From Acidobacteriota bacterium (GTDB lineage Bacteria > Acidobacteriota > Blastocatellia > UBA7656): 64,000 nt of DNA. The stretch's first letter is position 1. Every line of letters starts with the position of its first letter. The stretch covers positions 135,232-199,231 of the forward strand of contig JBFMDH010000013.1 in NCBI GenBank assembly GCA_040754075.1, read 5' to 3'. The notes under the pieces are model-generated. The model did no database searches, was not told the origin of the DNA, and saw only the letters and a list, made by a program, of their open reading frames with translations. The position numbers were made by a program, and so were the translations under genes. Shown one piece after another: positions 43,914 to 53,541 of the stretch.

Positions 43914-46900
43914 ATGGCTACGTATGAACGAATTCCGCAACCACCGAAAACTTTTCTGTTAGGCAATGCGCTGGCGTTAAGCGCCTCAACGCCGGTTCAG
44001 GATTTAATGAAAATCGCCCGCGAACTCGGCACCATCTTTCGCCTGGATATTCGCAGTCGCGTGACCGTCATCGTTTCGGGTTACGACCTGGTCAATGAAA
44101 TTTGCGATGAAAAACGTTTCGATAAAAGTATTCGCGGGGCGCTCGGTCTGGTGCGACGCTTCAGCGGTGACGGATTATTTACCGCCAAAACCTCGGAACC
44201 CAACTGGTCAAAAGCTCATAATATTCTGCTTCCCAATTTCAGCCATAAAGCCATGCAGAGTTATCACCCGATGATGCTCGATATTGCCGAACAACTGGTG
44301 TTGAAATGGGAACGCCTCAACCCCGAAGAAGAGATAGATGTGGTTCGCGATATGACCGGACTGACCGTAGATACCATTGGCTTGAGCGGTTTTAATTTCC
44401 GCTTCAATTCTTTCTATCACGATAAAGAGCATCCGTTTGTCTGTTCGATGGCGCAGGCACTGGGCATCACAATGGACGAGTTGCGCGATGTGCCAATGGA
44501 AAATCTCATGCGCAAGAGTCGCGACCGCCAGTTGCAAAACGATGTTCGCACCATGAATGAAACGGTTGACCACATCATCAAAGACCGCAAAGCAAGCGGC
44601 GAAGATTTAACTGCCAAAGCAGATTTATTGAGCTACATGCTCACCGGCGTTGACCGAAAAACCGGCGAACGATTAGACGACCTGAACATTCGTTATCAGG
44701 TCATCACCTTTTTAATTGCCGGACATGAAACCACCAGCGGCTTGTTATCGTTTGCGATTTACGCGCTGCTCAAGCATCCCGAAATATTAGAGAAAGCGTA
44801 TGAAGAGGTTGACCGGGTGTTGGGCGGCAACCTTTCGCGAAAACCAACCTTCGCGGAGGTCAACGGGCTGCAATACATTTCACAAATTTTAAAAGAGACG
44901 CTCAGGTTATGGCCCACGGCTCCGGCGTTCTCGCTCTACCCTTACGAAGACACGGTGATTGGCGGCAAATACAAAGTTAAACACCGTCACACGCTTTCGG
45001 TGCTGCTTCCCATGCTGCATCGCGATAAAAGCATCTGGGGCGAAAATGCTGAACAATTCAACCCGGATAATTTCTCGCCTGAAAATGAAATGAAACGTCC
45101 AGCCAATGCTTATAAACCTTTCGGCAACGGGCAGCGCGCCTGCATCGGCAGACAGTTCGCCATGCAGGAAGCCACCCTCGTACTCGGAATGATTTTGCAA
45201 CGCTTCAAATTGATTGACCACACCCGCTATCAGTTAAAAATTAAAGAGACCCTGACGATGAAACCCGACGGTTTCAAAATTAAAGCGCGGCACAGAACGC
45301 CCGAAGAACGCAAAATGGTTGAGCGTGATGCCATTGAAATCAGCAGAAGCGAAATAACATCGGAAACCGCTGTGCGACGCCAGCATGATACGCCGCTTCT
45401 CGTCCTCTTTGGTTCAAACATGGGAACCGCCGAAGAGCTTGCGCGGCAGATGGCGCAGGATGGCGAAGACAATGGTTTCGCCGTCAAGGTTGCGCCGCTT
45501 GATGATTATGTCGAACGTTTACCGAAAGAAGGTTTAGTAGTCATCACCTCCGCTTCATATAACGGTTTGCCGCCGGATAATGCCGCGCAATTTTGCGAAT
45601 GGTTGAAAAATCCTGAGCTAAAAAATGATGCACTGGCGGGCGTCACCTATGTGGTATTCGGCTGTGGCAATCGCGATTGGGCATCCACCTTTCAGGCAAT
45701 TCCGCGATTCATCGATGAACGATTATCGAGGCTCGGCGCCAGACGACTCATTGAACACGGCGAAGGCGATATGAAAGATGATTTCGACGGGCAATTCCGA
45801 AAATGGTATCAACCCGCCAGAGTTGCAGTCGCCAAAGAATTCAATATTGCGCCGATGACTGACGAAGGCGCAAAACAACTGTTCAGGCTTGAAGTCGTGC
45901 CTGCCGAACAGATGTCGCCGTTTGTCGATTCCTTCAACGCCTCGCCGATGACAGTGCTGGTTAATCGCGAATTGCATTGCAAGAACGGCGCGCAGGCTTC
46001 GGAACGTTCAACCCGCCACCTTGAATTACGATTGGCGGAATCGGTTTCTTATAAAGCAGGCGACCACCTCGGCGTCATTCCGCATAACAGCCGTCAGATT
46101 GTTGAACGTGTGGCATCGCGTTTCGGGTTTACCAAAGATGGGTTTATTCGTTTGCGGCGCAATACCAATCGCAAAACTTTTTTACCGGTCGACCAATCCA
46201 TTTCGGTTTATCGTGTGTTGAGCGATTATGTTGAATTGCAGGAGGTCGCGACCCGCTCACAAATCAAACAGCTTGTCGAGTACAACGAGTGTCCGCCTGA
46301 AAAAATCAAACTCGCGGCGCTGATTGGCGATGACGAAGTGAGCGCCGCGAGGTATCGTGAAGACATTTTGCAAAAACGCAAATCCGTCATTGACCTGCTT
46401 GAAGCTTTTCCGGCTTGCAATTTGCCTTTTGAAATTTACCTTGAGATGTTATCGCCGCTCAGACCGCGATATTATTCGATTTCATCATCACCATTGGTGA
46501 ATCCGACAGCCTGTAGCATAACGGTTGCAGTTATCGAAGGTGAAGCGCGTTCCGGGCAGGGAAAATTTTTCGGCGTTTGCTCCAATTATTTAAGCAATCA
46601 ACATGAAGGCAACGTGATTTATGCCTTCGTCAAAGATACCCAATCGGCATTTCGTTTGCCGGTTGATCCAACCACACCGATTATCATGGTTGGTCCGGGA
46701 ACCGGGTTTGCGCCATTTCGCGGTTTCCTGCAAGAGCGCGCGGCATTGAAGACACAAGGAATCGCCATCGGCGCATCACTGTTATTTTTTGGTTGTCGTC
46801 ACCCGGAACAGGATTTTATTTACGCCGAGGAATTGCAGAGCTTTGTTGCAAGCGGCGTCACCAATTTATCAACCGCTTTTTCGCGCCTTGAGTCTCAGAA

Positions 46901-47138
46901 AAAATGTTATGTGCAGGATGAAATTTACCGGCAGCGCGATGAAGTCTGGGAACTGATTTCACGCGGCGCAGTGATTTACGTTTGCGGCGATGCAAGCCGC
47001 ATGGCACCCGATGTGCAAAATACTTTCGCGGCAATTTATGCGGAAAAGACCGGTGAAAATCTGCAATCCGCCATTCGTTGGGTCGCTGAATTGACCAGTC
47101 AGAATCGCTATCTGGTTGATGTCTGGGCAGCCAGCTAA
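43914..47138 (+). CDS. self-sufficient cytochrome P450/P450 reductase (CYP102, BM3-like)
   Basis: The protein has 1074 residues. Residues 1-455 are a P450 closely like BM3: GDGLFTAK (Phe87 equivalent), AGHETTSG (Thr268), ETLRLWP (ExxR) and haem loop FGNGQRACIG. Then come an FMN flavodoxin-like domain (about 480-620, FGSNMGTAEEL) and an FAD/NADPH reductase (about 680-1074, RYYSISSSP, GPGTGFAPFRG). It would hydroxylate fatty acids subterminally using NADPH without other partners. The BM3 Arg47 is kept (RSRVT) but the Tyr51 position is Ile, so the carboxylate anchor is altered. A TetR gene follows 88 bp downstream, as a likely regulator. Confidence 0.95.
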   Translation: MATYERIPQPPKTFLLGNALALSASTPVQDLMKIARELGTIFRLDIRSRVTVIVSGYDLVNEICDEKRFDKSIRGALGLVRRFSGDGLFTAKTSEPNWSKAHNILLPNFSHKAMQSYHPMMLDIAEQLVLKWERLNPEEEIDVVRDMTGLTVDTIGLSGFNFRFNSFYHDKEHPFVCSMAQALGITMDELRDVPMENLMRKSRDRQLQNDVRTMNETVDHIIKDRKASGEDLTAKADLLSYMLTGVDRKTGERLDDLNIRYQVITFLIAGHETTSGLLSFAIYALLKHPEILEKAYEEVDRVLGGNLSRKPTFAEVNGLQYISQILKETLRLWPTAPAFSLYPYEDTVIGGKYKVKHRHTLSVLLPMLHRDKSIWGENAEQFNPDNFSPENEMKRPANAYKPFGNGQRACIGRQFAMQEATLVLGMILQRFKLIDHTRYQLKIKETLTMKPDGFKIKARHRTPEERKMVERDAIEISRSEITSETAVRRQHDTPLLVLFGSNMGTAEELARQMAQDGEDNGFAVKVAPLDDYVERLPKEGLVVITSASYNGLPPDNAAQFCEWLKNPELKNDALAGVTYVVFGCGNRDWASTFQAIPRFIDERLSRLGARRLIEHGEGDMKDDFDGQFRKWYQPARVAVAKEFNIAPMTDEGAKQLFRLEVVPAEQMSPFVDSFNASPMTVLVNRELHCKNGAQASERSTRHLELRLAESVSYKAGDHLGVIPHNSRQIVERVASRFGFTKDGFIRLRRNTNRKTFLPVDQSISVYRVLSDYVELQEVATRSQIKQLVEYNECPPEKIKLAALIGDDEVSAARYREDILQKRKSVIDLLEAFPACNLPFEIYLEMLSPLRPRYYSISSSPLVNPTACSITVAVIEGEARSGQGKFFGVCSNYLSNQHEGNVIYAFVKDTQSAFRLPVDPTTPIIMVGPGTGFAPFRGFLQERAALKTQGIAIGASLLFFGCRHPEQDFIYAEELQSFVASGVTNLSTAFSRLESQKKCYVQDEIYRQRDEVWELISRGAVIYVCGDASRMAPDVQNTFAAIYAEKTGENLQSAIRWVAELTSQNRYLVDVWAAS

Positions 47139-47189
47139 ATCAAAAATCATTCCCTAAATTCCAGCGTTCGATTCTTCGGAAATTTTTAT

Positions 47190-47219
47190 TTGACCTTTAT
47201 ATTACGAACGTAATACTAT
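47190..47219 (+). promoter_or_regulatory. promoter and palindromic operator of the TetR gene
   Basis: TTGACC (47190-47195) and TACTAT (47214-47219) are spaced by 18 bp. The spacer holds a perfect palindrome TATTACG-AA-CGTAATA (47200-47215), the usual form of a TetR-family operator. Predicted transcription starts at about 47226, one base before the ATG, and CCCCCC replaces a ribosome site, so the message is probably leaderless. Binding would block RNA polymerase directly (autorepression). Confidence 0.65.
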
Positions 47220-47226
47220 ACCCCCC

Positions 47227-47826
47227 ATGCGTTATGCCAAGGGACATCGCGAAGCGACTCGTAAAAAGATATTGGCGGCTGCCAGTCGAATGTTTCGCGA
47301 GCACGGCTATGATGGGGTTGGAGTCGATGCCATTATGGCAGAGGTCGGATTAACCGCCGGTGGGTTTTACAGTCACTTCGATTCCAAAGAAGCGCTGTTT
47401 GCCGAATCACTGGTCGCGGCATTTGACCAGCGCAGCCATCAACTGAAAACTCAGGTTCAGGTTGCCGATGATTCCAATATTTTAACTAACCTCATTTACG
47501 GCTACCTGAGTCGAACCCACAGAGATATGACCGGCGAAGGTTGTGTATTTCCTTCTTTAACCGCCGATGTTGTGCGGGGCAGCCAAACGACCCGCAAGCA
47601 TTACGAAAAACGGTTAAAACAATTTCAATCGACAATAGGCAAATATCTGGCGAAATCCGACACCTTAACCAATGAAAAAGCGATTGCGATTCTGGTTCAG
47701 TTAATCGGCGGGGTCATGCTGGCTCGCGCCGTCGATGATGAAAAATTCTCTAACGACATTTTAAAAGCCTGTCGCCAGGCGGCATTAAATATCGCTAACG
47801 ACGAACAAACTACGGTCAGGAAGTAA
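47227..47826 (+). CDS. TetR/AcrR-family transcriptional repressor
   Basis: The protein has 199 residues. The N-terminal helix-turn-helix (ILAAASRMFREHGYDGVGVD..., AGGFYSHFDSKEALF) is a standard TetR DNA-binding domain of the NemR/AcrR group. The ligand domain contains a single notable Cys in GEGCVFPSL, similar to redox- or electrophile-sensing members. A palindrome inside its own promoter indicates autoregulation. It follows the P450 gene on the same strand; in Bacillus megaterium a TetR protein (BM3R1) controls the related P450, so control of the P450 or of the downstream molybdopterin oxidoreductase is plausible. No copy of its palindrome was seen at the P450 start. Confidence 0.92.
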   Translation: MRYAKGHREATRKKILAAASRMFREHGYDGVGVDAIMAEVGLTAGGFYSHFDSKEALFAESLVAAFDQRSHQLKTQVQVADDSNILTNLIYGYLSRTHRDMTGEGCVFPSLTADVVRGSQTTRKHYEKRLKQFQSTIGKYLAKSDTLTNEKAIAILVQLIGGVMLARAVDDEKFSNDILKACRQAALNIANDEQTTVRK

Positions 47827-48051
47827 TCGTTTGCTTATTCCGGTTTATCAAAACCGGCTGCTCTTTGCCAAATGCAATTAAAGGAATTGGGCGAATGGAG
47901 GAATTGTTCGCAAATGACTTTTACAACAGCGAAATCATGAGCTAGGTAAGCAATTCGCTTTCGTTCGTCCATCTATTTCACCCCTGAGAATTGAAGATTG
48001 TTTTAATCAATCTCCGCGGTCTTCTCTTCTCACCTGATTAAAAGGAGTCGT
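47827..48051. other. 225-bp gap with two short hairpins
   Basis: CCGGTTT/AAAACCGG (near 47843-47860) lies just after the TetR stop but lacks a T-run, and AGATTG/CAATCT (near 47993-48012) lies before the next gene. No open frame or convincing promoter is visible. Confidence 0.4.
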
Positions 48052-50322
48052 ATGAATCCAACCTTAGAGAGCAATAGTTGGCATCCCACAGCCTGTATTT
48101 TATGCAGCCGCAACTGCGGACTCGAAGTGCAAATCAGCGGACGTGAAATCACCAAAATTCGCGGCGATAAAAACCATCCGGTTTCCGAAGGCTACCTCTG
48201 TCAAAAAGCCCAACGGTTAAATTATTACCAAAACCATGCAGACCGTCTGACTCATCCGTTACGACGACGACCTGACGGCACCTTTGAAGAAATCGGTTGG
48301 GATGAAGCCATCAGTGAAGTCGCCCTTAAACTCGTCGAGTTACGCGATACCTTCGGCGGTCATTCGCTGGCGTTTTTCGGTGGTGGCGGTCAGGGAAATC
48401 ACCTCGGCGGTCCCTTTGCAAAATGTCTGCGTTCGGCGATGCGAACCCAGAATTATTACAACGCTTTGTCGCAGGAAAAAACCGGGGGCTTTTGGGTCGA
48501 TGGCAAACTTTACGGCAAACAGAACTGCCACCCTGCCGAAGATATCGAAAATGCCGAAGTGGTTGTCTTCATCGGCACCAACCCCTGGCAATCACATGGC
48601 ATTCGCAATGCGCGCGAAGTTTTGCGGGAAATCCATAAAAACCCTGACAAAAAAATGATTGTCATTGACCCGCGCCAAACCGAAACTGCCAAACTTGCCG
48701 ATATTCATCTGCAATTAAAACCCGGAACCGACGCCTTTTTGTTATTGGCGATGCTGTCGATCATTGTGCGTGAAAACCGTGAAGCTAAAGATTTCATCGC
48801 AGAGCGCACAACCGGATTTGCAACGGTTCGCGAGGCACTCAACAACATTCCGGTAGAAGTTTATGCCGCACGCGCCGGAGTTAATCTCGAAGATGTTTAT
48901 CGGGCTGCGCGACTGATAGCCGACGCCAAAAGCTGTTGCGTGCGCACTGACCTCGGCATTGAGCAAACCTTAAACAGCACCTTGAATGCTTATTCGCGCG
49001 CCCTGCTTTCACTCATCACCGGGAATTTCGCAAAACCCGGCGGTATCAATCTACACACCTCACTGGTTCCGTTAATCGGGCATTCACCTGATGGCAAATC
49101 ACGCACACAGGTCAATCAATTCCCTGCCATCGGCAACCTGTTTCCGCCAAGCATCCTGCCATCGGAAATCAACACCGATCATCCCCGTCGCATTCGCGGG
49201 CTTGTTGTTGATAGCGCCAACCCTTTGGTGACCATGCCGGACACGCTGGCGTATTGTGAAGCGTTTGCGAAGTTGGATTTGCTCGTTGTTATCGATGTCG
49301 CGATGACCGAAACTGCCTGCATGGCGGATTATGTTTTGCCCGCTTCATCGCAATTTGAAAAATGGGAAGCCACTTTTTTCAATCTGGAATTTCCGAAAAA
49401 TGCTTTTCATTTGCGTAAACCTTTATTTGAACCGCTCGGCAACAGCTTGCCGGAATGCGAAATCTATACACGCCTGGTTCGGGCAATGGATGAAATTCCT
49501 GTCGCCTTCACTGAACTCGAAGCCGCCGCCGTTCAAGGGCGATTGCCATTCGCGATGGCGTTTAAAAAATCGCTGAAAGAACATCCCGAATGGCTCGAAT
49601 ATGCGCCGATTATTTTATATGAAACGCTCGGTAAAACGTTGCCGGAAGGCGCGGCGGCGGCAGCCTTTCTGTGGGCGACGGCGCATCAATTCGCGGCGCA
49701 ACACCCGGAAGCGGTTAAACGCGCAGGTCACACGGGCGATGGACCAATGCTCGGTGAAACGCTTTTTAACGCCATCATCGGTTCGCATTCGGGTGTGGTA
49801 TTCAGCGTCAATGAATATGAAGAGTCCTGGAGTTTTCTGAAAACCGATGATGGTCGCATTCACCTTGAAATTCCCGAACTGCTTGTTGGGTTGGATAAAC
49901 TTGAACAGCGACAGCCTGAGCCATCAACCGAATTTCCCTTCATACTGGTTGCCGGAGAACGCCGTTCGTATAACGCCAACACGATTTATCGCGACCCGCG
50001 CTGGCGCAAAACCGACCCGGAAGGCGCATTGAAAATTCACCCGGATGATGCCGCCATCGTGGGTTTGGAAAATGGCGGGCTTGCCAAATGTGAGAGTAAA
50101 AAAGGTGCGGCGATTGTTCGCGTAGAAATCAATGATACGCTTTGTCGCGGGATGGTGACCTTGCCTCACGGGTATGGGTTGGAGTATTCGATGGGCAATG
50201 GCAAACGTCAACGCACAGGGGTCAACCTCAATACGCTGACCTCAGCGGAAGATTGTGACCCGATTGCCGGTACGCCTTATCATAAATTCGTTCCCGTGAG
50301 ATTACAGGCGGTCGGTGATTAA
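48052..50322 (+). CDS. molybdopterin-dependent oxidoreductase (DMSO reductase/formate dehydrogenase family)
   Basis: The 756-residue protein starts with a 4Fe-4S motif (ACILCSRNCGLEV ... GYLCQKA). It has the family landmarks of the bis-MGD fold (VVFIGTNPWQSHG, KMIVIDPRQTETAKLADIHLQLKPGTDAF by position about 193-225, VVIDVAMTETACMADYVLPA) and the C-terminal molydopterin dinucleotide-binding domain (RRSYNANTIYRDP). There is no twin-arginine signal, so it is cytoplasmic. AAGGAG lies 5 bp before the ATG. The Mo ligand residue could not be assigned. Redox partners are not adjacent. It oxidises or reduces an unknown substrate; annotation as formate dehydrogenase would be a guess. Confidence 0.88.
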   Translation: MNPTLESNSWHPTACILCSRNCGLEVQISGREITKIRGDKNHPVSEGYLCQKAQRLNYYQNHADRLTHPLRRRPDGTFEEIGWDEAISEVALKLVELRDTFGGHSLAFFGGGGQGNHLGGPFAKCLRSAMRTQNYYNALSQEKTGGFWVDGKLYGKQNCHPAEDIENAEVVVFIGTNPWQSHGIRNAREVLREIHKNPDKKMIVIDPRQTETAKLADIHLQLKPGTDAFLLLAMLSIIVRENREAKDFIAERTTGFATVREALNNIPVEVYAARAGVNLEDVYRAARLIADAKSCCVRTDLGIEQTLNSTLNAYSRALLSLITGNFAKPGGINLHTSLVPLIGHSPDGKSRTQVNQFPAIGNLFPPSILPSEINTDHPRRIRGLVVDSANPLVTMPDTLAYCEAFAKLDLLVVIDVAMTETACMADYVLPASSQFEKWEATFFNLEFPKNAFHLRKPLFEPLGNSLPECEIYTRLVRAMDEIPVAFTELEAAAVQGRLPFAMAFKKSLKEHPEWLEYAPIILYETLGKTLPEGAAAAAFLWATAHQFAAQHPEAVKRAGHTGDGPMLGETLFNAIIGSHSGVVFSVNEYEESWSFLKTDDGRIHLEIPELLVGLDKLEQRQPEPSTEFPFILVAGERRSYNANTIYRDPRWRKTDPEGALKIHPDDAAIVGLENGGLAKCESKKGAAIVRVEINDTLCRGMVTLPHGYGLEYSMGNGKRQRTGVNLNTLTSAEDCDPIAGTPYHKFVPVRLQAVGD

Positions 50323-50378
50323 GACAATTTTGTGAAGGATAAAAATCCGACATAAATGTATAGCTCTTTTGGTTCATA

Positions 50379-50391
50379 TACATTTTTGTAA
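50379..50391. promoter_or_regulatory. TACAAAAATGT-like site, distal
   Basis: On the minus strand this reads TTACAAAAATGTA. It lies just after the molybdopterin oxidoreductase stop, about 390 bp before the glnD promoter. It matches the sites at 50631 and 60264. Confidence 0.4.
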
Positions 50392-50397
50392 CCCGGC

Positions 50398-50453
50398 AAA
50401 ACCGGGAGTCAGGCAATCGGAGAAACCTGCTCACCTGATTCCCGGTTTTATTT
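50398..50453 (+). terminator. terminator after the molybdopterin oxidoreductase gene
   Basis: AAAACCGGGA (50398-50407) pairs with TCCCGGTTTT (50440-50449); a G/T mismatch is followed by TCAGG with CCTGA. The right arm ends in a T-rich stretch (TTTTATTTAT). A strong rho-independent-type hairpin. Confidence 0.85.
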
Positions 50454-50630
50454 ATCGGCTGAAAAGCAGAATTTATGAAACGCTTTCATCCTCGACGGAT
50501 TTCCGGCATGGGTAGCGCGAATTATCCAACCCATTAAATTAACTTATCGCCAATCACAAGATTTTTTCGGGTTGGTGAATCCCCTTCCTGTTGATCAATG
50601 AACCAGAGAAACCATCACAAAACCGAGAAA

Positions 50631-50643
50631 ACATTTTTGTAAC
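50631..50643. promoter_or_regulatory. candidate enhancer site upstream of glnD
   Basis: GTTACAAAAATGT on the minus strand, 128-140 bp upstream of the glnD -24 element. Position and shared sequence with the glnA-upstream site suit an upstream activating sequence for a sigma-54 activator. Confidence 0.5.
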
Positions 50644-50770
50644 AATAAATTTTCTCACCTACATTATTGTCATTTTTCAAATCCGGCGAACCTCGCATTT
50701 TTATTAGCGGATGACGCTAAAACACGGAAACTTAAAGAGATTTTCTCAATCAATAGCTGATTTCATTGTT

Positions 50771-50785
50771 TGGCATCAACTTTGC
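50771..50785 (+). promoter_or_regulatory. sigma-54 promoter of the glnD-amt-PII-amt genes
   Basis: TGGCAT-N5-TTGC has the exact -24/-12 spacing (consensus TGGCAC-N5-TTGC, one mismatch), with TT before and A after. Transcription would start near 50797. The reading frame open from 50770 therefore cannot all be coding, which supports ATG 50812 as the glnD start. Confidence 0.75.
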
Positions 50786-50811
50786 AGTTCGTTTGCGTGA
50801 GCCTAAATCAA

Positions 50812-53514
50812 ATGCAATTTAATTTAGCGACGATTGAGCAGCATGCCATAGAAAAGTTACACCGAATCGAAAGTCAGCATAATTCGGTTGAGCGGCTGAA
50901 CGCGCTCAAAAAATTTATCAAGACGGAAACCCAACGACTCTGGTTTCGCCATCGGTTCGGCATCGGCGGCAGAGAAATTGTTCGCGCTCGCAGTCTGATT
51001 GTTGACCTGTTGATTCGCGTCATCAGTCGCCGGGTGGTCGATGAACAATTCCGTTTAACGGCGCTTCCGGGATTTGCGGTCATTGCGGTTGGCGGTTATG
51101 GGCGACAGGAACTCGCGCCGCATTCCGATATTGATTTGATGTTTCTCTATCAGGATGGCGCGAAAGCCCAAACCATCTCTCAGCTCAGCGAAGAAATTTT
51201 ATACTCGCTCTGGGATATTGGGTTCACCGTCGGACACAGTCTGAGAAGCCTGAAGGAAAGTATCTCCATCGGCAAAGACGACATCGTTTCGAGAAATTCA
51301 ATGGTGGATGCGCGGTTGTTATTTGGCAATCACGCGCTATTTAAAACCTTAACCGACAGGTTGGAAAAAGAGGTCTTTGAAAAACAGAAAGACAAACTGC
51401 TCGCTGAATTGATGAGCGAACGACTAGCGCGATACAACAAATTCGGCGAAGTCGCTTGCGTGCAGGAACCCAACATTAAAGAAACCGCAGGGGGATTGCG
51501 CGATTTCCATTATTTGATGTGGGCGTGCCGGATTGCTTATGGTTATCGAACGCTTCAGGAACTGGTGAGCGCCGGAATTATTTCCGAACGCGAAGCCCGG
51601 CTGATGAATTCGGCATACGATTTTCTGTTACAGGTTCGCAACGATCTGCATTTTTTAACCTCGCGGCAAAGCGATTTATTATCGTTCGATCTGCAACAGC
51701 AGGTGGCGCGGAATTTACGTTATGAAAATTCCGATAAACAGCAGGCTTCGGAAATTTTCATGCGCGATTATTATCTGCACGCCCGCAACCTCAAACGCTT
51801 GACCGAATCGCAACTCAATCGCGCCACCAAAAAATCGGAATATCAATTCTGGTTCCGAAAGCGTCGCACACCAAGCGTGAATGGCGGATTTGTGGCGCGC
51901 AATCAGGCGCTTGATTTTTCCGAGTCGATTGAGATGCCCGTCCTCAAAATTGATGGAGCGCGAATGATGCAGGCGTTCAATTACGCGCAATCAATCGGCA
52001 TGAATTTCAGTTCGAGAGTGCAGGAAAGCATTCAGCAGAGTTTGCCGGAAATTAACCGCCGATTCATCGCTTCGCCGATTGCTTCGCAAGGTTTTTTAAA
52101 AACTCTGCGACTGAAAGGGCGCGTCGCCAACGGCTTGCGGCTGATGCACGACCATGAATTTTTAAGCAAATTTATGCCGGAATTCGGGCGCATCACCTGT
52201 CTCGTTCAACACGACCTTTATCACCGGTATACAGTTGATGAACACACGCTCAGAGCCATTGAAACCCTGGATTTACTGGCGAATTCTCAAGAGACCAAGC
52301 TGGAACGTTACCGGAAAATCTATGCTGAAATCACTGACCCGGCGATTTTACATTTAGGGTTATTGCTTCACGACATCGGAAAAGGTTTAGGCGGCGGGCA
52401 CACCGAAAAAGGCATAAAAATCGCCCAGAAAATTTGCGCCCGGTTACATCTCGAATCGCAAAAAACCGAACAGGTTCTTTTTCTCATCCGCGAACACCTG
52501 AAGATGTCTTATATCTCGCAGCGTCGTGATCTCGCCGACGATAAGGTGATTCAAGAGTTCGCCGCGCAGATGGGTACGCTTGACAATTTGAATATGCTGA
52601 CTCTGCTGACTTATGGTGACATCAATGGCGTAGGTCCTGGGGTTTGGAACGAGTGGAAAGATACGTTGCTCTGGGAACTCTATGCAAAGGCGCGTGGCTG
52701 TTTAGCGATTGAAGACCCGGCAAAGAAAGACCCGGAGCCGCGACAGCAAAAAGTTGCCCGGCTGCTTGCCAGAGATATTGATGAGGAAACCATTGCCAAA
52801 CATTTTGCAACTTTGACCGGCGAATATCTGAACACCACGCCGATAACCACGATTGTCGAACACATTCGGCTTTCGCATACGCTGGGGACAAATCCGGTTA
52901 ATACCAGTTGGCACGTCAATCATCAAAGCCGCTTTACGGATTTACATTTGTGTTCGCGCAATCAACCCGGCTTGTTTGCAGCGATTGCCGGAGCGTTGAC
53001 CGCCAAAGGCATCAATATTCTCAGCGTTCGCTTGAACACCCGAACCGATGGGTTGGCGGTTGATTCATTCAAGGTTCGCGATATGACCGGCGAACCGATT
53101 ATTGAACCTTCGCGTTGGGAACAGATTGATAAAACCATCAGACAGGCACTCAGCGGCGAGTTGGATGTGGCGGCGGCAGTCGATAAACGGTTGAAGGCGC
53201 ATCGTCAATCACCGATGCAAAAGCGCAAACGGGAAAGCGCCAAACCGACAAAAATCACCTGGGACAATACGCATTCCGAACGTTGCACGATTTTGGAGGT
53301 GCGCACCAGTGACCGTTGGGGATTGGCTTATAAAATCGCCAGTACGCTGGCATCTCTCGATTTGGATATTGTATTCGCTAAAGTGGCAACCGAAAAAAAT
53401 CTGGCGCTCGATATTTTTTACATCACCAATAATTTCGGTGAGAAGTTGACAAACGAAGTTTTACCTTTTGTTGAAACAACCATACTCAATACGTTGAATG
53501 AAAATCAGCAATAA
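50812..53514 (+). CDS. glnD: bifunctional PII uridylyltransferase/uridylyl-removing enzyme
   Basis: From ATG 50812 the protein has 900 residues. The order is a nucleotidyltransferase domain with GGYGRQELAPHSDIDLMFLY, a linker helical domain, an HD hydrolase domain (LHDIGKG) and two C-terminal ACT domains (CSRNQPGLFAAIAGAL; TSDRWGLAYKIAS). It uridylylates PII when glutamine is low and removes UMP when glutamine is high; the ACT domains bind glutamine. The PII gene is two genes downstream. The frame extends to a TTG at 50770 but that overlaps the sigma-54 promoter. The ribosome site is weak, so low expression is likely. Confidence 0.95.
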   Translation: MQFNLATIEQHAIEKLHRIESQHNSVERLNALKKFIKTETQRLWFRHRFGIGGREIVRARSLIVDLLIRVISRRVVDEQFRLTALPGFAVIAVGGYGRQELAPHSDIDLMFLYQDGAKAQTISQLSEEILYSLWDIGFTVGHSLRSLKESISIGKDDIVSRNSMVDARLLFGNHALFKTLTDRLEKEVFEKQKDKLLAELMSERLARYNKFGEVACVQEPNIKETAGGLRDFHYLMWACRIAYGYRTLQELVSAGIISEREARLMNSAYDFLLQVRNDLHFLTSRQSDLLSFDLQQQVARNLRYENSDKQQASEIFMRDYYLHARNLKRLTESQLNRATKKSEYQFWFRKRRTPSVNGGFVARNQALDFSESIEMPVLKIDGARMMQAFNYAQSIGMNFSSRVQESIQQSLPEINRRFIASPIASQGFLKTLRLKGRVANGLRLMHDHEFLSKFMPEFGRITCLVQHDLYHRYTVDEHTLRAIETLDLLANSQETKLERYRKIYAEITDPAILHLGLLLHDIGKGLGGGHTEKGIKIAQKICARLHLESQKTEQVLFLIREHLKMSYISQRRDLADDKVIQEFAAQMGTLDNLNMLTLLTYGDINGVGPGVWNEWKDTLLWELYAKARGCLAIEDPAKKDPEPRQQKVARLLARDIDEETIAKHFATLTGEYLNTTPITTIVEHIRLSHTLGTNPVNTSWHVNHQSRFTDLHLCSRNQPGLFAAIAGALTAKGINILSVRLNTRTDGLAVDSFKVRDMTGEPIIEPSRWEQIDKTIRQALSGELDVAAAVDKRLKAHRQSPMQKRKRESAKPTKITWDNTHSERCTILEVRTSDRWGLAYKIASTLASLDLDIVFAKVATEKNLALDIFYITNNFGEKLTNEVLPFVETTILNTLNENQQ

Positions 53515-53541
53515 TTTGAGAAAGGTTTCAGTTACTCGGCT

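Noticed and set aside
48052..50322. Specific formate dehydrogenase call
   Set aside because: Family is clear but no Cys/Sec ligand could be placed and no partner subunits are near.
50770..50811. Longer start (TTG) for glnD
   Set aside because: These bases are the sigma-54 promoter and transcription start.
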